Shown piece by piece: positions 1-11,700 of a DNA stretch of 64,000 nucleotides. Positions within the stretch are counted from its first letter, which is position 1. Every line of letters starts with the position of its first letter. The translations under genes and the position numbers were made by a program. The notes under the pieces were generated by a model, which saw only the letters and a list, made by a program, of their open reading frames with translations, was not told the DNA's origin and did no database searches. Origin of the DNA: Morella rubra. Lineage: Eukaryota > Streptophyta > Magnoliopsida > Fagales > Myricaceae. The stretch spans positions 772,840-836,839 of the forward strand of contig CM025855.1 of NCBI GenBank assembly GCA_003952965.2, written 5' to 3'.

Positions 1-1232
1 GTACCCTGGATCTCGTTGTGAGAGAGATTTACGAAATTTATGACGGGAGAAAGATCCCAAAACCAGCTGGGGATGGTGTCTGAAATTCCTGCACTGGACA
101 TGTTGAGCCTTGAAAGTTCCTTTGTGTTTGAAGCCATCGAGGAAAAGCTGGTCCCACTTTACAAGAGCTCAATGCTATAGTATGGAGACTAAACGGTGGA
201 ACCCAACTTGTACCAGGCTTTAGTGATAGAGAATTAAAAGAGAAGCCAACCGGCGTAACATAGAAAGATTGACAAATGTGCTTCAGTGATAACACCTTCA
301 AATAATTTGAAGTCAGAACCAAAACTTGGAGATTTGAAAGTTTTCCAATACTTTCAGTCAAACTCCCATTCAATTGATTGTTTGACAAGCTCAACTCTCT
401 CAAGAGAGGGAATTGAGTAAGCTCAGGTATCACCCCTTCCAGGCTATTGAAAGAGAGGTCAAGGACAAGGAGATTGGTATATTTTGACAGCCAATGGAAT
501 ACGAATGAATCAAGATGATTCGAAGAGAGATCAAGGTATTGAAAGAGGTGAAGTAAAATTAGCAGGAGAAATAGCAGAAGAAATCTGCGGCATGGAGAGC
601 CCGCAACCGCGTAGATGTAAGTCTAGTAAAGAAGGAAGCATGTCAACCTGACTTGGCCAATTGACTGCTTGACTGAGGTTGACACCGCTCAGGTCCAAGT
701 GTCTTAACCAGGAAAGATTAGGTAGCCAGTCAAGATTACGAAGCTCGGCTAATAGGTTAAGGCTGAGATCAAGAGAAAACAAGCTGGAGAGATTTCGAAG
801 ATTCTGTGGAATGGTTCCATTGAGATTGGTGCCGGAAAGATTGAGATATTGTAAATTGGTGAGTGAACCAATAAATGCTAGGAAATTCCCGGCAACAAAA
901 CGATTCCCACTTAAGTCCAGGTAAGTCAAATGTTGCAATTCAAGAAGTGAAGAGCTTACCAATATATCACATCCTCGTTGACTGAGATCGAGCTTGACAA
1001 CATGACCTGTTTGTTCGCTGCATTCAATTGCTTCCCATTTGCAACAATCTTCCTCGCTGTTCCAGGAATCCAGAGGATACCCGAGGCCCTGATTGAATTT
1101 GAGGAGGGCTTTTCTTTCGTCTGGTTTGCATCTAACCTCAGAGTACTTTTGCACATTCAAATCAGAACCAAGTGTAGTTCCTATGGAGAGGAGTCCGAGT
1201 ACAAGCAGAAACTCAGCATAATTGCCTCTCAT
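1..1232 (-). pseudogene. LRR receptor-like protein pseudogene, copy 1 (5' part; 3' part beyond window)
   Basis: The reading starts at 1232 with MRGNYAEFLLVLGLLSIGTT, a plausible signal peptide. An LRRNT_2-type cap follows: DERKALLKFNQGLGYPLDSW, then EEDCCKW and ECSEQTGHVVKLDL. Next come leucine-rich repeats of the plant extracellular type (LTYLDLSGN, LQYLNLSGTNLNGTIP, LRHLDLSGVNLSQ). This is the architecture of EIX/Cf-like receptor-like proteins, which sit in the plasma membrane and sense extracellular ligands. The frame breaks near 540: a one-base insertion relative to copy 2 turns FTSPLSILHLSS into FTSPLSIP-stop. LRR coding resumes in another frame (LDLSSNHLDSF). It breaks again in the GVITEAHLS region near 280 and near 115, where LQTQRNF and SRLNMSSAGISDTIP are in different frames. 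The 3' end lies off the left edge. Family assignment is secure; pseudogene status follows from at least three frame breaks, barring sequencing error. Confidence 0.85.
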
Positions 1233-1697
1233 TATTTGAGTTAGTGGGTAAGATGTGAAGGTGAGGCTAGTTTTGCTTGGTCAAGTGAAATATTGCGCGG
1301 TTCATGTTTATATAGGTGGATGGATTTGGCTTTCCTGGAGTAACGCCCACGCTTAATTTGCCGCCATTCATCTACAAGAAAACGGACAGAGAAACTTTTG
1401 GGGTCAGAAAAGCCAGGCTCGATGACTTCTGGGGATGGTGGACATACGTACGTTACTCGTAAGAGGAAATAATAAATGAAATGCATGGTTGTTGTGGCAA
1501 TGTCGTAATTGTATGTTCAATTAAAAGTTCTTTTTTTTTTTTTTTTTCCATTTCTTCAAGGTTTTTCATAAATCCCACAAACAGTGGCGGAGAGAGGAGG
1601 GCTGCATGGTGACCACGGCCGCCAAAACTTTTCAAGACCTCTCCGTCTTTCTCCTTCCCCTCGATCATGCACACCCATAAATTTTCGAAAAAGGAAA

Positions 1698-1928
1698 GTG
1701 ATAAATATAAAGTTGGTCATGTAGTTTACGCGAAAATTAAATAAGTCCTTAATTTTTAAAACTCATCAAATTATTCCATGTGATTTAAAATACATTAAGA
1801 TTTTAGTCTCACGTGACTTTTCAAATATGAAGGATTTTAAATTTTAGGTACTAATTTGATGAGTTTTAAAATTTAGAGAGTTATTTGATTTTCAAGCAAA
1901 TTACAAGGACTAACTTTATATTTATCTC
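1698..1928. mobile_element. Mutator-like MITE, 231 bp, with 9-bp target duplication
   Basis: The two ends are long inverted repeats of about 75 bp: the left begins gtgataaatataaagttggt and the reverse complement of the right begins gagataaatataaagttagt. The flanks carry aaaaggaaa on both sides (1689-1697 and 1929-1937). A 9-bp duplication with long TIRs fits a Mutator-like MITE. It has no coding capacity. Relatives lie at 3430-3507 and 35283-35512. Confidence 0.8.
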
Positions 1929-1937
1929 AAAAGGAAA

Positions 1938-3429
1938 TGCCTTATTCTTTTTACCCTAAACTTTTTAAAACAATTAAGTGAAAATGTCGTTTGACACCCT
2001 CAAATTTTTAAATTATAGTTTTAGCTAGCCATGAATGTGATCTTTATTCTTCAAAATTCTACAAATTACATGCATTTTTAAATGTTACGCAACATCTTAA
2101 AAAAAAACTAGAATTTTCTTTAAACTCTGAAATTATCGAAGATACTAATTTAAGAAAAATATATAGTAAGTTAATTTTGTATAAGAATGAAAATTATAAT
2201 ATTGTAGCTTGGGGTTTAATTCTCATTGACGGGTAATGTAGCGTAAAAGTCATACTAACTTCAGGTGATGCACATTTTTTATTCTAGTTTGCTTACTTTG
2301 TTTCGGAAATTAAGCAGTACTGTGAATATAATTAAAAATGAATTGGGTTAAATATAAATATATATAGTATTGTAAAAGTGGTTTGAAGACAAGAAATTGG
2401 TGCTCTAATAAAGGGCCTAATCTAAATATAATCTCTTAGCATTGAGTTGTTTCTGGCAAAAAAGATGAGTCTCTCTTTTCGCCGGAAAAACCCAAAGCGT
2501 TTTGTTCGACGACCCTGTATTATGCGTAACGACGACCTGCTTTGTCATTATTGTCCTAACCCATCCGACAACTTTCACCGACAGCTCAATTATAATTCCT
2601 TATAATTTGAAATGGATTCCCCCGTCCCTATCACGTCCACGACCTCGTCAATCCAACATAATCCAGTATATTATGCGATATTTGTTTACCTAATTTTTTA
2701 CAGATTTAAAATTTCTATCACATTAAATATATTTTATAAATTTTAATAAATTTTATATTTTTAAACATATATTTTACATTTTTTATAAATTTTAATAAAT
2801 TTTAACAATCAAAAAATTCATAAACTTTTAAAAATATTCTTCAAAATTACGGTAAACAAAACGCCACTTATATTTATATAAGGCAAGAAACTGAGAAAAG
2901 ATGGATCGATGACGTCCAAGACACGGCCGAGAACAGACCGAAGATGAATGGATTTCCTTTCCTCGGTGGAACATTGGATTCCAACCAAAAACGAAAAAGC
3001 AGCACCGGAGATCAAGAAAACGAGTGGGATAATTATTGATATCAAAAGTTCTCGTAGAGTACACGTTAAACCAGAAAGAAAAAATATTCAAATGCATTAT
3101 ACTGTGCGAGTCCCAAGAACGCAAGAAAAGTGGGATTTTTTTTCTTTTTTTTTTCTTCAAGAAAAGTGGGAGTTAAACTATCATACTCTTGTCCTGAGAT
3201 CGATATTGCAGAACGGGCCTCCTAGAATTTTTTTTTTATTTGGTCCTACCTAGAGAGAGGAAGTTTATCTGTCAGCAACTGAGATAATTGCAATTTGCAA
3301 ATGTCAAGGAATTTCATGTCACATTAACTACATGATATTGTCTAGCTAGTTATTTAAGTATTTATAGCTCAAAAAATTTAAGTATTTTACTTTTTTATTC
3401 ACCTTTTTTTAATTATTTTCTTTTTTCAA
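1938..3429. other. AT-rich intergenic DNA with a duplicated flank block
   Basis: I see no convincing gene. The stretch 2700-2830 is low-complexity AT sequence with repeated ttttataaattttaataaatttta units. The block 2955-3210 (ggattccaacc ... gcagaacggg) is similar to 5243-5480 and to 48475-48695, so it belongs to the tandemly duplicated receptor-like protein unit. ORFs here are short and overlap on both strands. Confidence 0.6.
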
Positions 3430-3507
3430 AGGGATAAATACAATATTACTTCATGTGATTTACTCAAAAATCAAATTAGTTCTTAAATATTAAAACATAT
3501 AAAATTG
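3430..3507. repeat. Truncated end of the same Mutator-like MITE family
   Basis: The sequence gggataaatacaatattact followed by an aaatcaaattagttcttaaa-like stretch resembles the left end of the 1698-1928 element. No matching right end follows. Receptor-like protein sequence resumes directly at about 3508, so the fragment marks a rearrangement that removed the 3' part of copy 2. Confidence 0.6.
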
Positions 3508-4119
3508 CCAGGCTGTTGTTGGAGAGGTCAAGGACAAGGAGATTGGGATATTTTGACAGCCAATGGAATACGAATGAATCAAGATTATTCGAAGAGAGAT
3601 GAAGGATTGAAAGAGGTGAAGTAAAATTAGCAAGAGAAATAGCAGAAGAAATCTGCGGCATGGAGAGCCCGCAATCACTCAGATATAAGACTTGTAAAGA
3701 AGGAAGCATGTCAACCTGGCCTGGCCAATTGACTACTTGACTAAGGTTGACACCACCCAGGTCCAAGTGTCTTAACGAGGAAAGATTAGATAGCCAGTCA
3801 AGATTATGAAGCTCGACTAATCGGTTCTGGCTGAGATGGGTGTCGGAAAGATCGAGCTTGACAACATTACCTGTTTGTTCGCTGCATTCAATTTCCTCCC
3901 ATTTGCAACAATCCTCCTCGGTTTCCCAATTATCCAGAGGATACCCGAGGCCCTGATTGAATTTGAGGAGGGCTTCTCTTTCTTCTGCTTTGCATGTAAT
4001 GTTAGAGTTTTGCAAATTTCGAACAGATCCTGCATGGCATCCATCCTTAGATCCAAGTGTCGTTCCTATGTAGAGGAGTCCGAGTGTAAGCAGAAACTCA
4101 GCATACTTTGCTTCTTGTA
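3508..4119 (-). pseudogene. LRR receptor-like protein pseudogene, copy 2 (truncated)
   Basis: This is the tandem paralogue of copy 1: KYAEFLLTLGLLYIGTTLGS, then EREALLKFNQGLGYPLDNW, EEDCCKWEEIECSEQTG and about four LRRs. It differs in three ways. The start codon of copy 1 is replaced, and the next upstream ATG (4186) adds a non-hydrophobic leader before the signal-like segment. About 70 residues covering the first LRRs are missing between KLDLSDTHLSQ and LVELHNLDWL. The gene ends abruptly after LDLSNNSLA, where the MITE fragment begins. The remaining frame of over 200 codons is open but lacks most LRRs, the transmembrane segment and the tail, so it is unlikely to be functional. Confidence 0.85.
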
Positions 4120-4375
4120 AGTCCCATGTGATGTGAGCACGGTTGACGTGGAAATTAGTAGCTAAATTGTGTCCAAAAACAAACACACGAATTTTTCCTT
4201 TTTGGTTGGAAACAAACGATTTTTTCTATTAAAATAAAACATATAAGAGGAAATGTTGTGGTTGTTTCCCACCTCGTGTTCAATACGTCGAACAAGTACT
4301 CAAGTACACCACACACGAGATGGAGAAAAGTTGGATCACCTCCACAACAAGGCGAATTGAAAAGACAACGTTCGT

Positions 4376-5020
4376 CAAGACCGGGACAGTCCACAACAAG
4401 GCTAATACTGGGGTCCACACGCCCGACCTGATTCGCCTTTTTGGGGATGTTTTCGGTGGCTTTCGAAGGTCAGGCACCTCTTGGGTAGATCTGACAGCCT
4501 CTGACAAGCCCAACGCCACCAAGAAGCTGCTGTCCGGCGACCCGTGGACCTCATGCGTGGGTGACAGCCACACGTTCTTCTCCATGAACCGCCAACATTT
4601 TTGGCTCTCTTCGCTCATTTTTTGTGGCGCTTTGTTTCCGGCTCGAGTTTTAGTTCTAGGTTGTGTTTCTGTTTGTATTAGCCCTCGTTGGCCTTAATTG
4701 TTTCTTTCCTTGATGTTCCTCCAGTGGCGTCTCGAGTCTTTCGTGGATGTTTTCTAGCCCTCCGGTGGACTTTATTGTGCCTAGGTTGTTAGCGCTTTTA
4801 TTTTTAGGCCGTATAGATCTTTGTAGTTACATCTGCCATTATCGACCACCCGCTCTCTTTACCTAGCACAGAACATATAATAATTTTGCCGATACATTTT
4901 AGGACCGTACTAGTCTGGTGTTAGGTAGGCTTTATGTAGGTTTTTCCTTGGACAGTTCTAACTTTTGAAATAGAAGCCTTACCGTATTTTAAAAAAAAAT
5001 ATATATATTCAAGACCAGGA
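4376..5020 (+). mobile_element. Probable 5'-truncated non-LTR retroposon (LINE 3' end)
   Basis: This segment is richer in GC than its surroundings and is absent from the related block at 48.4 kb. It ends at about 4990-5007 in an A-rich tail (taaaaaaaaatatatatat). A short imperfect direct repeat brackets it: tcaagaccgggac near 4376 and tcaagaccaggag near 5009. That is the signature of target-primed reverse transcription. A 125-codon ORF from 4320 has no recognisable domain. The family is not identified; it could be another kind of insert. Confidence 0.4.
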
Positions 5021-5763
5021 GAATGGATGACATGCAATTCTTTTCCTCTGCTTGTTTGTTTAATTCGCTAGTGGATCGAGAATTACGTCCCTAACCCAAT
5101 GTCGACTTGTCTGCACTACTATACTTTCGGTGACTGACTACAGCTGCTGTTAATTCTTTCCTCATTAGAAGAAGCCAATCAGCACTCACAACTGATCTCC
5201 CTAACGTACCAAAAGGTTGGAAACAATCCCAACCACCCGCCGGAAAATTGGATTCCAACCAAAAAGAAAAAGTAGCACCGGAGCAGAAAACGAGTGGAAT
5301 GATTGATATCTAAAAGTTTTCTTAAATTACACGTTAGAAAGAAAAGATATTCAAAGGCATAAGATTATACTGTACGAGTCCCAAGAAACGAAGAAAAGAG
5401 GGAGTTTTAATTTTTAATAGATCACTCTCAGTACACCGCATGATACCGCTGAGCTGAGATCGATATAGCAGAACGGGTAAGATTCATATTAAACCTTGCT
5501 GAAGAATCTCAAACAACTAATCATGTTAAACGAGACCCAATGCCTAATTATGGCCCCCAAAACAGTATGCAACCGACAAAAGATGGGATTTTACCCAATT
5601 CCACATTGTTCTGCCTGGGTGGAGAACCTGATAAGTTTCAGACAATATCACATGTAACCTACAAAGTTCATGAAGAATATTATACAATTATGTAACACTA
5701 TATATAGTAGCAGTTTATCATAACTTAATGCAAAAAAATGAGAGAAACCTAGCCTTGCTCCCC
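5021..5763. other. 3' flank of TIMELESS with a duplicated block
   Basis: No gene seen. 5243-5480 repeats the block at 2955-3210. 5250-5680 is closely similar to 48480-48900, the left part of the copied segment inside the chitinase array. The TIMELESS 3' UTR and polyadenylation signals should lie just left of 5764. Confidence 0.6.
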
Positions 5764-8700
5764 TCAGTCATCCTCAAGATCAAGTACCATCCTCAACTTC
5801 CTTCTCATAACAACACTCTTTGGCGATGCACTAGGAGCCACTTCATCCCCTGAATCCTCCAACTCATGTCCCAATTGCTGATGAGACAAATGATCTAAAT
5901 TGTTAGCAGGTGAAACACCTAATGGAATTTTGCTTGCAATCTTTCTCATTGGAGAGATCCTTGGAGACCCAATAGGAGCCACATCATCCTCCAAAATTGT
6001 CAACTGATCATCAGCTTGCTCATCTGACGAATGATCCAAATTGTTCACACGTGCAACAATCAACGGATTTCCACTGCCCATGCCAGTCACTTCACCTTCT
6101 GCAGTTCCATTTAGACAGTCCTGGTTAAAAGCCACATCTACATCCATTCCTGCAGATTCCAACTTTCTGCATTGGTTGCTAATGTTCCTGAAAAGATATG
6201 AAATTGGATGAGTTTCCGTATGTGCTTAGTGAATGGTCCCATATTCTCCTGAGAAAAAGCTCTGCTGAATCTTTTCCTTTCTTCAGAGAACCACTACTAG
6301 CATATTTGGTTATTCTTTATGCAATATAAATTTCCCTAGAACATGAAGAAACCAGCTTAATATACACTACCCAGATCAATAAATATTAACAGTGTAATGA
6401 AGATGAAATGCAGCTTTAAATATAAAAAGCTCAATGACCTTTCTGCTTGTCTCAGTTCTAGCATTCTATTTACTCCGCCGAAGTAGATTATGAAACATAC
6501 TCTTTCTATGCGTCGATTCCAATATTTAGAGAAAGATCAAAATTCCCACCACCAACTCCTCAATTTTGACTTTGATGTTGACTGAAATCCTCTTCAATCT
6601 CAACTGGTCCAACACCTTCATCTCCATCTCTTTTTTCAATACAAGTCTGTGGAGTTTATTCACACCCAAGGCATCCTTGGAAAGTAGATGCAGAAACAAT
6701 TTTTAGAAGGATGATCTTTCAGCACAATATAATATGTGATTGTATCTTCCAACCAAGAAGCACTTTTTAGACTTTTAGCCAATTGTGACTTCTTATTAAT
6801 CTCCTAGTATCAAAGATACTTCATATATGGTATAACAACATCACAACTGTATAGACATGATCAACATTCAACAGATTGCAACTGCACTACTATCCTCCTT
6901 TCCCTGGAAATGAAAAGGCGGCATGAAAATTCCCAGTTCAGCCTGAACGATATTTTAAAGGAAGGTAGAATAAGTTGAATAATATTCAATAACTGGCAAG
7001 AAGAAATATGGTGGATGAACAACATACCATTCCATAACACCCTCCGTTGCTCCATCTCCAAAATCATTTGCAATTGCCGCCTGTTCCGAGATGGCTGAGG
7101 TTGAGACCTTCTCATATTTTGACTGAAGAAGGGGCCTTTTAGTTTTCCTAATAGAGGGCGAGTAACAAGAAGGCTTAACATGCTGATCCTCTAGTTAAAA
7201 TTCACAAAGTATCTAAAACATACATAATTCTCTTAAATTGAGTCCCAAACAAAAAAACTGCCAACAAAAACAAACTAATGCGGTTATGAAATTATGGCAA
7301 GCGAAAAAGTCACTTTGCACCCCCAAACTACTAAAGCAATCTCAAACATGGATCTCAATAAATAAGCCATGTGGTACAGTTTTGACCATCATATTTTATT
7401 TCAATGTGCAAATTGATTAAATTTGAAAGTTTTTAGGCTTAATGTGTAAAAAGTGGTAGTTGAACCTTTATTTGAGATTGCTTTGGGGGCACAGAGTGAC
7501 TTTCCCCTTTATGACAATTATGTCAAGGGTGACCAGGGGTGGGGCATATCTCTGACATGTAAACACTAACAATATCCTAAAAGAATTTGTAATGATGTCC
7601 ACAGATTTCGAAATAATCCAATGAAACTTTAGATCATTAAAAAATTTCAAAATTTTCACCCAATGTTTTCGTTTTAATAAAAATGCCTTCTTTGGTGCAT
7701 TACCATAAAATCGAGAACAATCATAAGATTTAGGGGATAAGTACGACATTGGGTATATCATATTATTGCATCACCTGCCAATCTCAAATATCAGCCCAGA
7801 GAGAGATTTGAAAAGCCATGTATGGAAGGCAAACTTGTACCCGATTAAAATAGACATGATTGATTTCAACTTACTAATTTTATCAAAAGTTGACGAATGG
7901 AACCCTATTCTGCACACGAGCATGATATTACCTATTCATTAATGATAACAGTGTTTCATCATCAGAGTCATGTGCTGCGGCTCTGAACGAGTCATTATGA
8001 TTCTCATCCCTCAGATGCTGATTTGCTTCAAAGGTCTTATTGTGAGGAACACGTAGGCCGAGTTGCTTAAGTTTACGAGAAACTTGAACAGCACTGAATT
8101 CATTTTCTGCACCCAATGCTTTAGCAATCATGTAGCTACATCTCTTATGCCCTTTGAATCTGTGTAGATCAAACAAAGATCAGAACATTTTTCTTTGAAT
8201 AGAAAGATAACAGAATCAGCATTAATTCTCAATAGCTTTTGAGTAGTTATTAAGCAAAACAAGATTTAACCTAACATTGTAACCAGCAATTGAAGATTTA
8301 AGCTAATATTGCAACCAACAACCAGGCTAAGTAACACTCACTTCTCATATAGAGATCTGATCATAGTCTCATGATCTTCACTGAAGGCCCGGACCCTTTT
8401 CCTTGTGTGCCTATAAGAAATACAAAACGAAATTAAAGAAACCAAAAAGCACTGCATGTACTAGAGACTTGTTGCAAGACAGAAGGAAAATCAATAAACA
8501 TGAACTCAGACATGGAAAACAAAATTACACCACAAGCTTTTTATCTAGATCGTACTTTGCAAGTTTGCAACGACTGCTTCAGAACACAAGCGCACACAAA
8601 CCATACAAAATTCATTACTGTCCTGAAAGTATGAAATTCATAGTACTTACAAAGGCCGACTCAACACACTTCCCTCTAAATCAACCGAGTCATGAAGATC

Positions 8701-11700
8701 ACTAACTCTGGCTACTGCTTGTCCTTCTCCCTCATGCTCATCGCCATACCGAATCTTTTTCCTTGGTGCCACTTTCAGTCCTAGCTGTCTAAGCTTATTA
8801 GAAATTTGTGCTCGTGAAACTTTGCCATCAGGATCTAGAACTTCCGCAATAAGATGACAACAATCCCAATCATCTTTAAACCTATAATTGCCAGATTTGT
8901 CACAGAAAGATTTAGTGCAGTGTTCAGAAGGCACAGGATGGAAACATATGGGCCGACAGAGCTCTATGATAAAGGCAAAATTCGCCACAGGGGAAATACC
9001 TAAGAAATTACCGATCAATTCACCAAAGGCAATATTCATCCAAATCTAAGTGAGATATACTTGATAGAGAATTAGATATAAAGCTAATAGAATAGGCTCC
9101 TTTTCAAAGACATTGCTTTAAGCAATGAAACCGTGAGTTTAAATCGGACTTACTTCTCATACAGATCCTTAATTTTTCCCTCCATCTCACCACCAAGAAC
9201 AAGTCTTCTCTTTCTTCTAGGAGCCTTCTCAGATTCATGATCCATGGACTGGCCCCTAGCAACAACCAAATGCACCCAGGAGTTTAATATGAGCGAAAAC
9301 CATTTAGCACAATATCAATTCCCAAGAACTATAACACTAAAAGCATACATATTATATTTTTTTTTTCTCTTGGTATCGTCGTCTGAAATAGATGTGATGC
9401 CTCCTTCCGCTTTGTCAGATCCTTCTTCAATGCTGTACAAAAAAGGAGGGTATCAGTGAGTAATTTTCTTGCAGCACCGCTTTTCAATCAACATAATCTT
9501 TTTGTTTCTTTCTCTGAACGAGTCAAGAAGAGGAACTTCAATAACTGCAAGTACAAAAACAGCATTTCTGGATAAGGCAGCCTACACATGGATAGTTTGA
9601 GATGCAATGTTTCTGCTATGCAACACAAAAATGAAAATGTCAAGATAAAAAAGATTCAAGAAATACTCAAGTTACCAGAAAAAGCTTACTTCTGACATCC
9701 TAGATCATGAGAGATCACAACATCAGCTTCATCTTCACCAAGTGCATCTGCTATGCTTCTAAGGGTCCATCCCTTTGCTTGTGATGAACCATTCTCTCCA
9801 TCTCCTGAAAAATTTTCCCAGTTTCTACTTTCTTTCTTCAAAGAACCAATTTCATGCACTAAATATTCGGCATTGATATAATGGCATTCTCTGCGGGTCT
9901 TCAAGAAGAGCACTTCGACAAAAAGAAGGGGTTGACTTTTCATTTTTCTTAGCATCCTTCTCACCAAAGTAGTCAAGAAATCAATAATGTTTACATATTC
10001 TTTTGATGGACATGAGTTCTGCTCAACCAGGATACTATGGAAGATGGTGAAGATTGATAACTGCAAAAAAATACAATACAAATGGCAAATTAGATATGTG
10101 CTACTACATATTTTGGAGTGTTGCTATTTTTTCAAATGTTGGTGCATTAGAATTTCAACCTGATAAAGCATCGGGGAGAGCTCCAGCTCGTCCGTAATCC
10201 TCCGCAAAATGCATATTATGTAGTGATTTGTGCTAGTGGAATTGGTCTTATAAAACTTAAGCAACCAACAACATTTATGAATGATGTCGTTGCTTGCAAA
10301 AGCAGAAATCAGAGTTGACACATTAAAATCAACTTCAGCAGTTGCATCTGGTTGCTCCTCCCCAGAAGACCCATCCGTGCCATAACATTGATCATCATTA
10401 GCATGATCAGCACTTTTGTTGTCCATCTCTGGCTGACTGCCTTTAAGGTTCCCCCTCGGTGACACATATATTTCGGGTTCATCAACCTTAGCAGGGATAA
10501 GAATGCTTTCTTTCCCATTGGAATTAGTATTTGTTCGACATTCCTTCCCGCTGGTTCTCATATCAGCTAATTGCTCACTAGTAGATATGCCAATCTCGTT
10601 CTGAAGGGTAACATGATCTCCTTGTGGTTCATTTTCTGCTTCCTTGTTGTTGAATGACTTCTTTCTCTTTCTCCTTGATTTTCTAGAAACCTTAAGAAGG
10701 AACAGATTTCAGCGGAGATTGTCCCAACAAATGCTTTCCAGGACTAGTAACACATAAATATCAATAGTACATAAACCGAAATAGCTACAACTACTATCAG
10801 CCTATCACTATAAAGAAAAACACAAATAAGCAGAAAAATAATTAATTAATTAATTATTAAAAAGGATCATCAGAGCTACTAATGATGCAATTAATTTCCC
10901 TAGAAATAGAGAAAATAGAATAAAACTGGATGCATAAGTATCACAACAGTTTTCAAATCAAAAGGTGCATGCAGAAATTCACACAAATTGATGAACAAAA
11001 AATGCAAACAAATTCCTGTTTCCATAGAAGAGTACAGCTACAAAGGAAGTATCGTGCAGCACTACATGACCAAATCTAAGGAAAAATAAGCTTTTAGTAA
11101 TTGCAAATACACATTTAGTAAGGAAAATAACACACCATTGTAGGAACATAACAATTTTTTTTTATAAGTTAAACTTTATTAATAAAAAGATTAAGAAGAA
11201 GATGTGTTAACAGTACAAGAGACTATACTGAAAACACATAAGCCATACAAGCTAAGAAAATCCGAATAGCTCGAAAAAAGGAAAACCCAACACCGCATTT
11301 GCCCATAGAAAAAGAGATTGCAACAAATTGCCCCTCAAATAGTCCCAATGGCAACTCCATATCTTCAAAGCATCTTTTGTTCCTCTCCCTCTACAAACTC
11401 CACCAAATACAAGAAGGAATCATCTTCCACACTGACAAAGCAATTGGGTAGTCAAACTTCCTTTTCCAACACCTTAGCACTTCAACCACCCACCTAGGCA
11501 TAACCCAGGAGATATTCAGAATACAAGGCACATACGACCACAACCATCTAGCAACCGAACAATGAAGAACATGATCCACCGACTCCCCACACCATTGTAG
11601 GAACATAACATAACAATAAGAACCATATTTCAGATACAATACAACATATCAAATTAACATTTAGATGCGTTTCTTTTCAAAATTGATGTGAAAAGATGTT

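Noticed and set aside
679-924. Plus-strand open frame opposite the receptor-like protein
   Set aside because: It is the antisense shadow of the LRR coding sequence, with no independent start context or domain.
4320-4697. 125-codon plus-strand ORF as a host gene
   Set aside because: No domain, no codon signature, lies inside a probable retroposon and is missing from the duplicated segment.
7468-7761. 97-codon minus-strand ORF in a TIMELESS intron
   Set aside because: It overlaps the MITE and intron sequence; its counterpart at 49416 is altered without regard to frame.
11391-11639. 82-codon minus-strand ORF as an additional TIMELESS exon
   Set aside because: It encodes the zinc-binding tail of a LINE reverse transcriptase bounded by a 23-bp target duplication.
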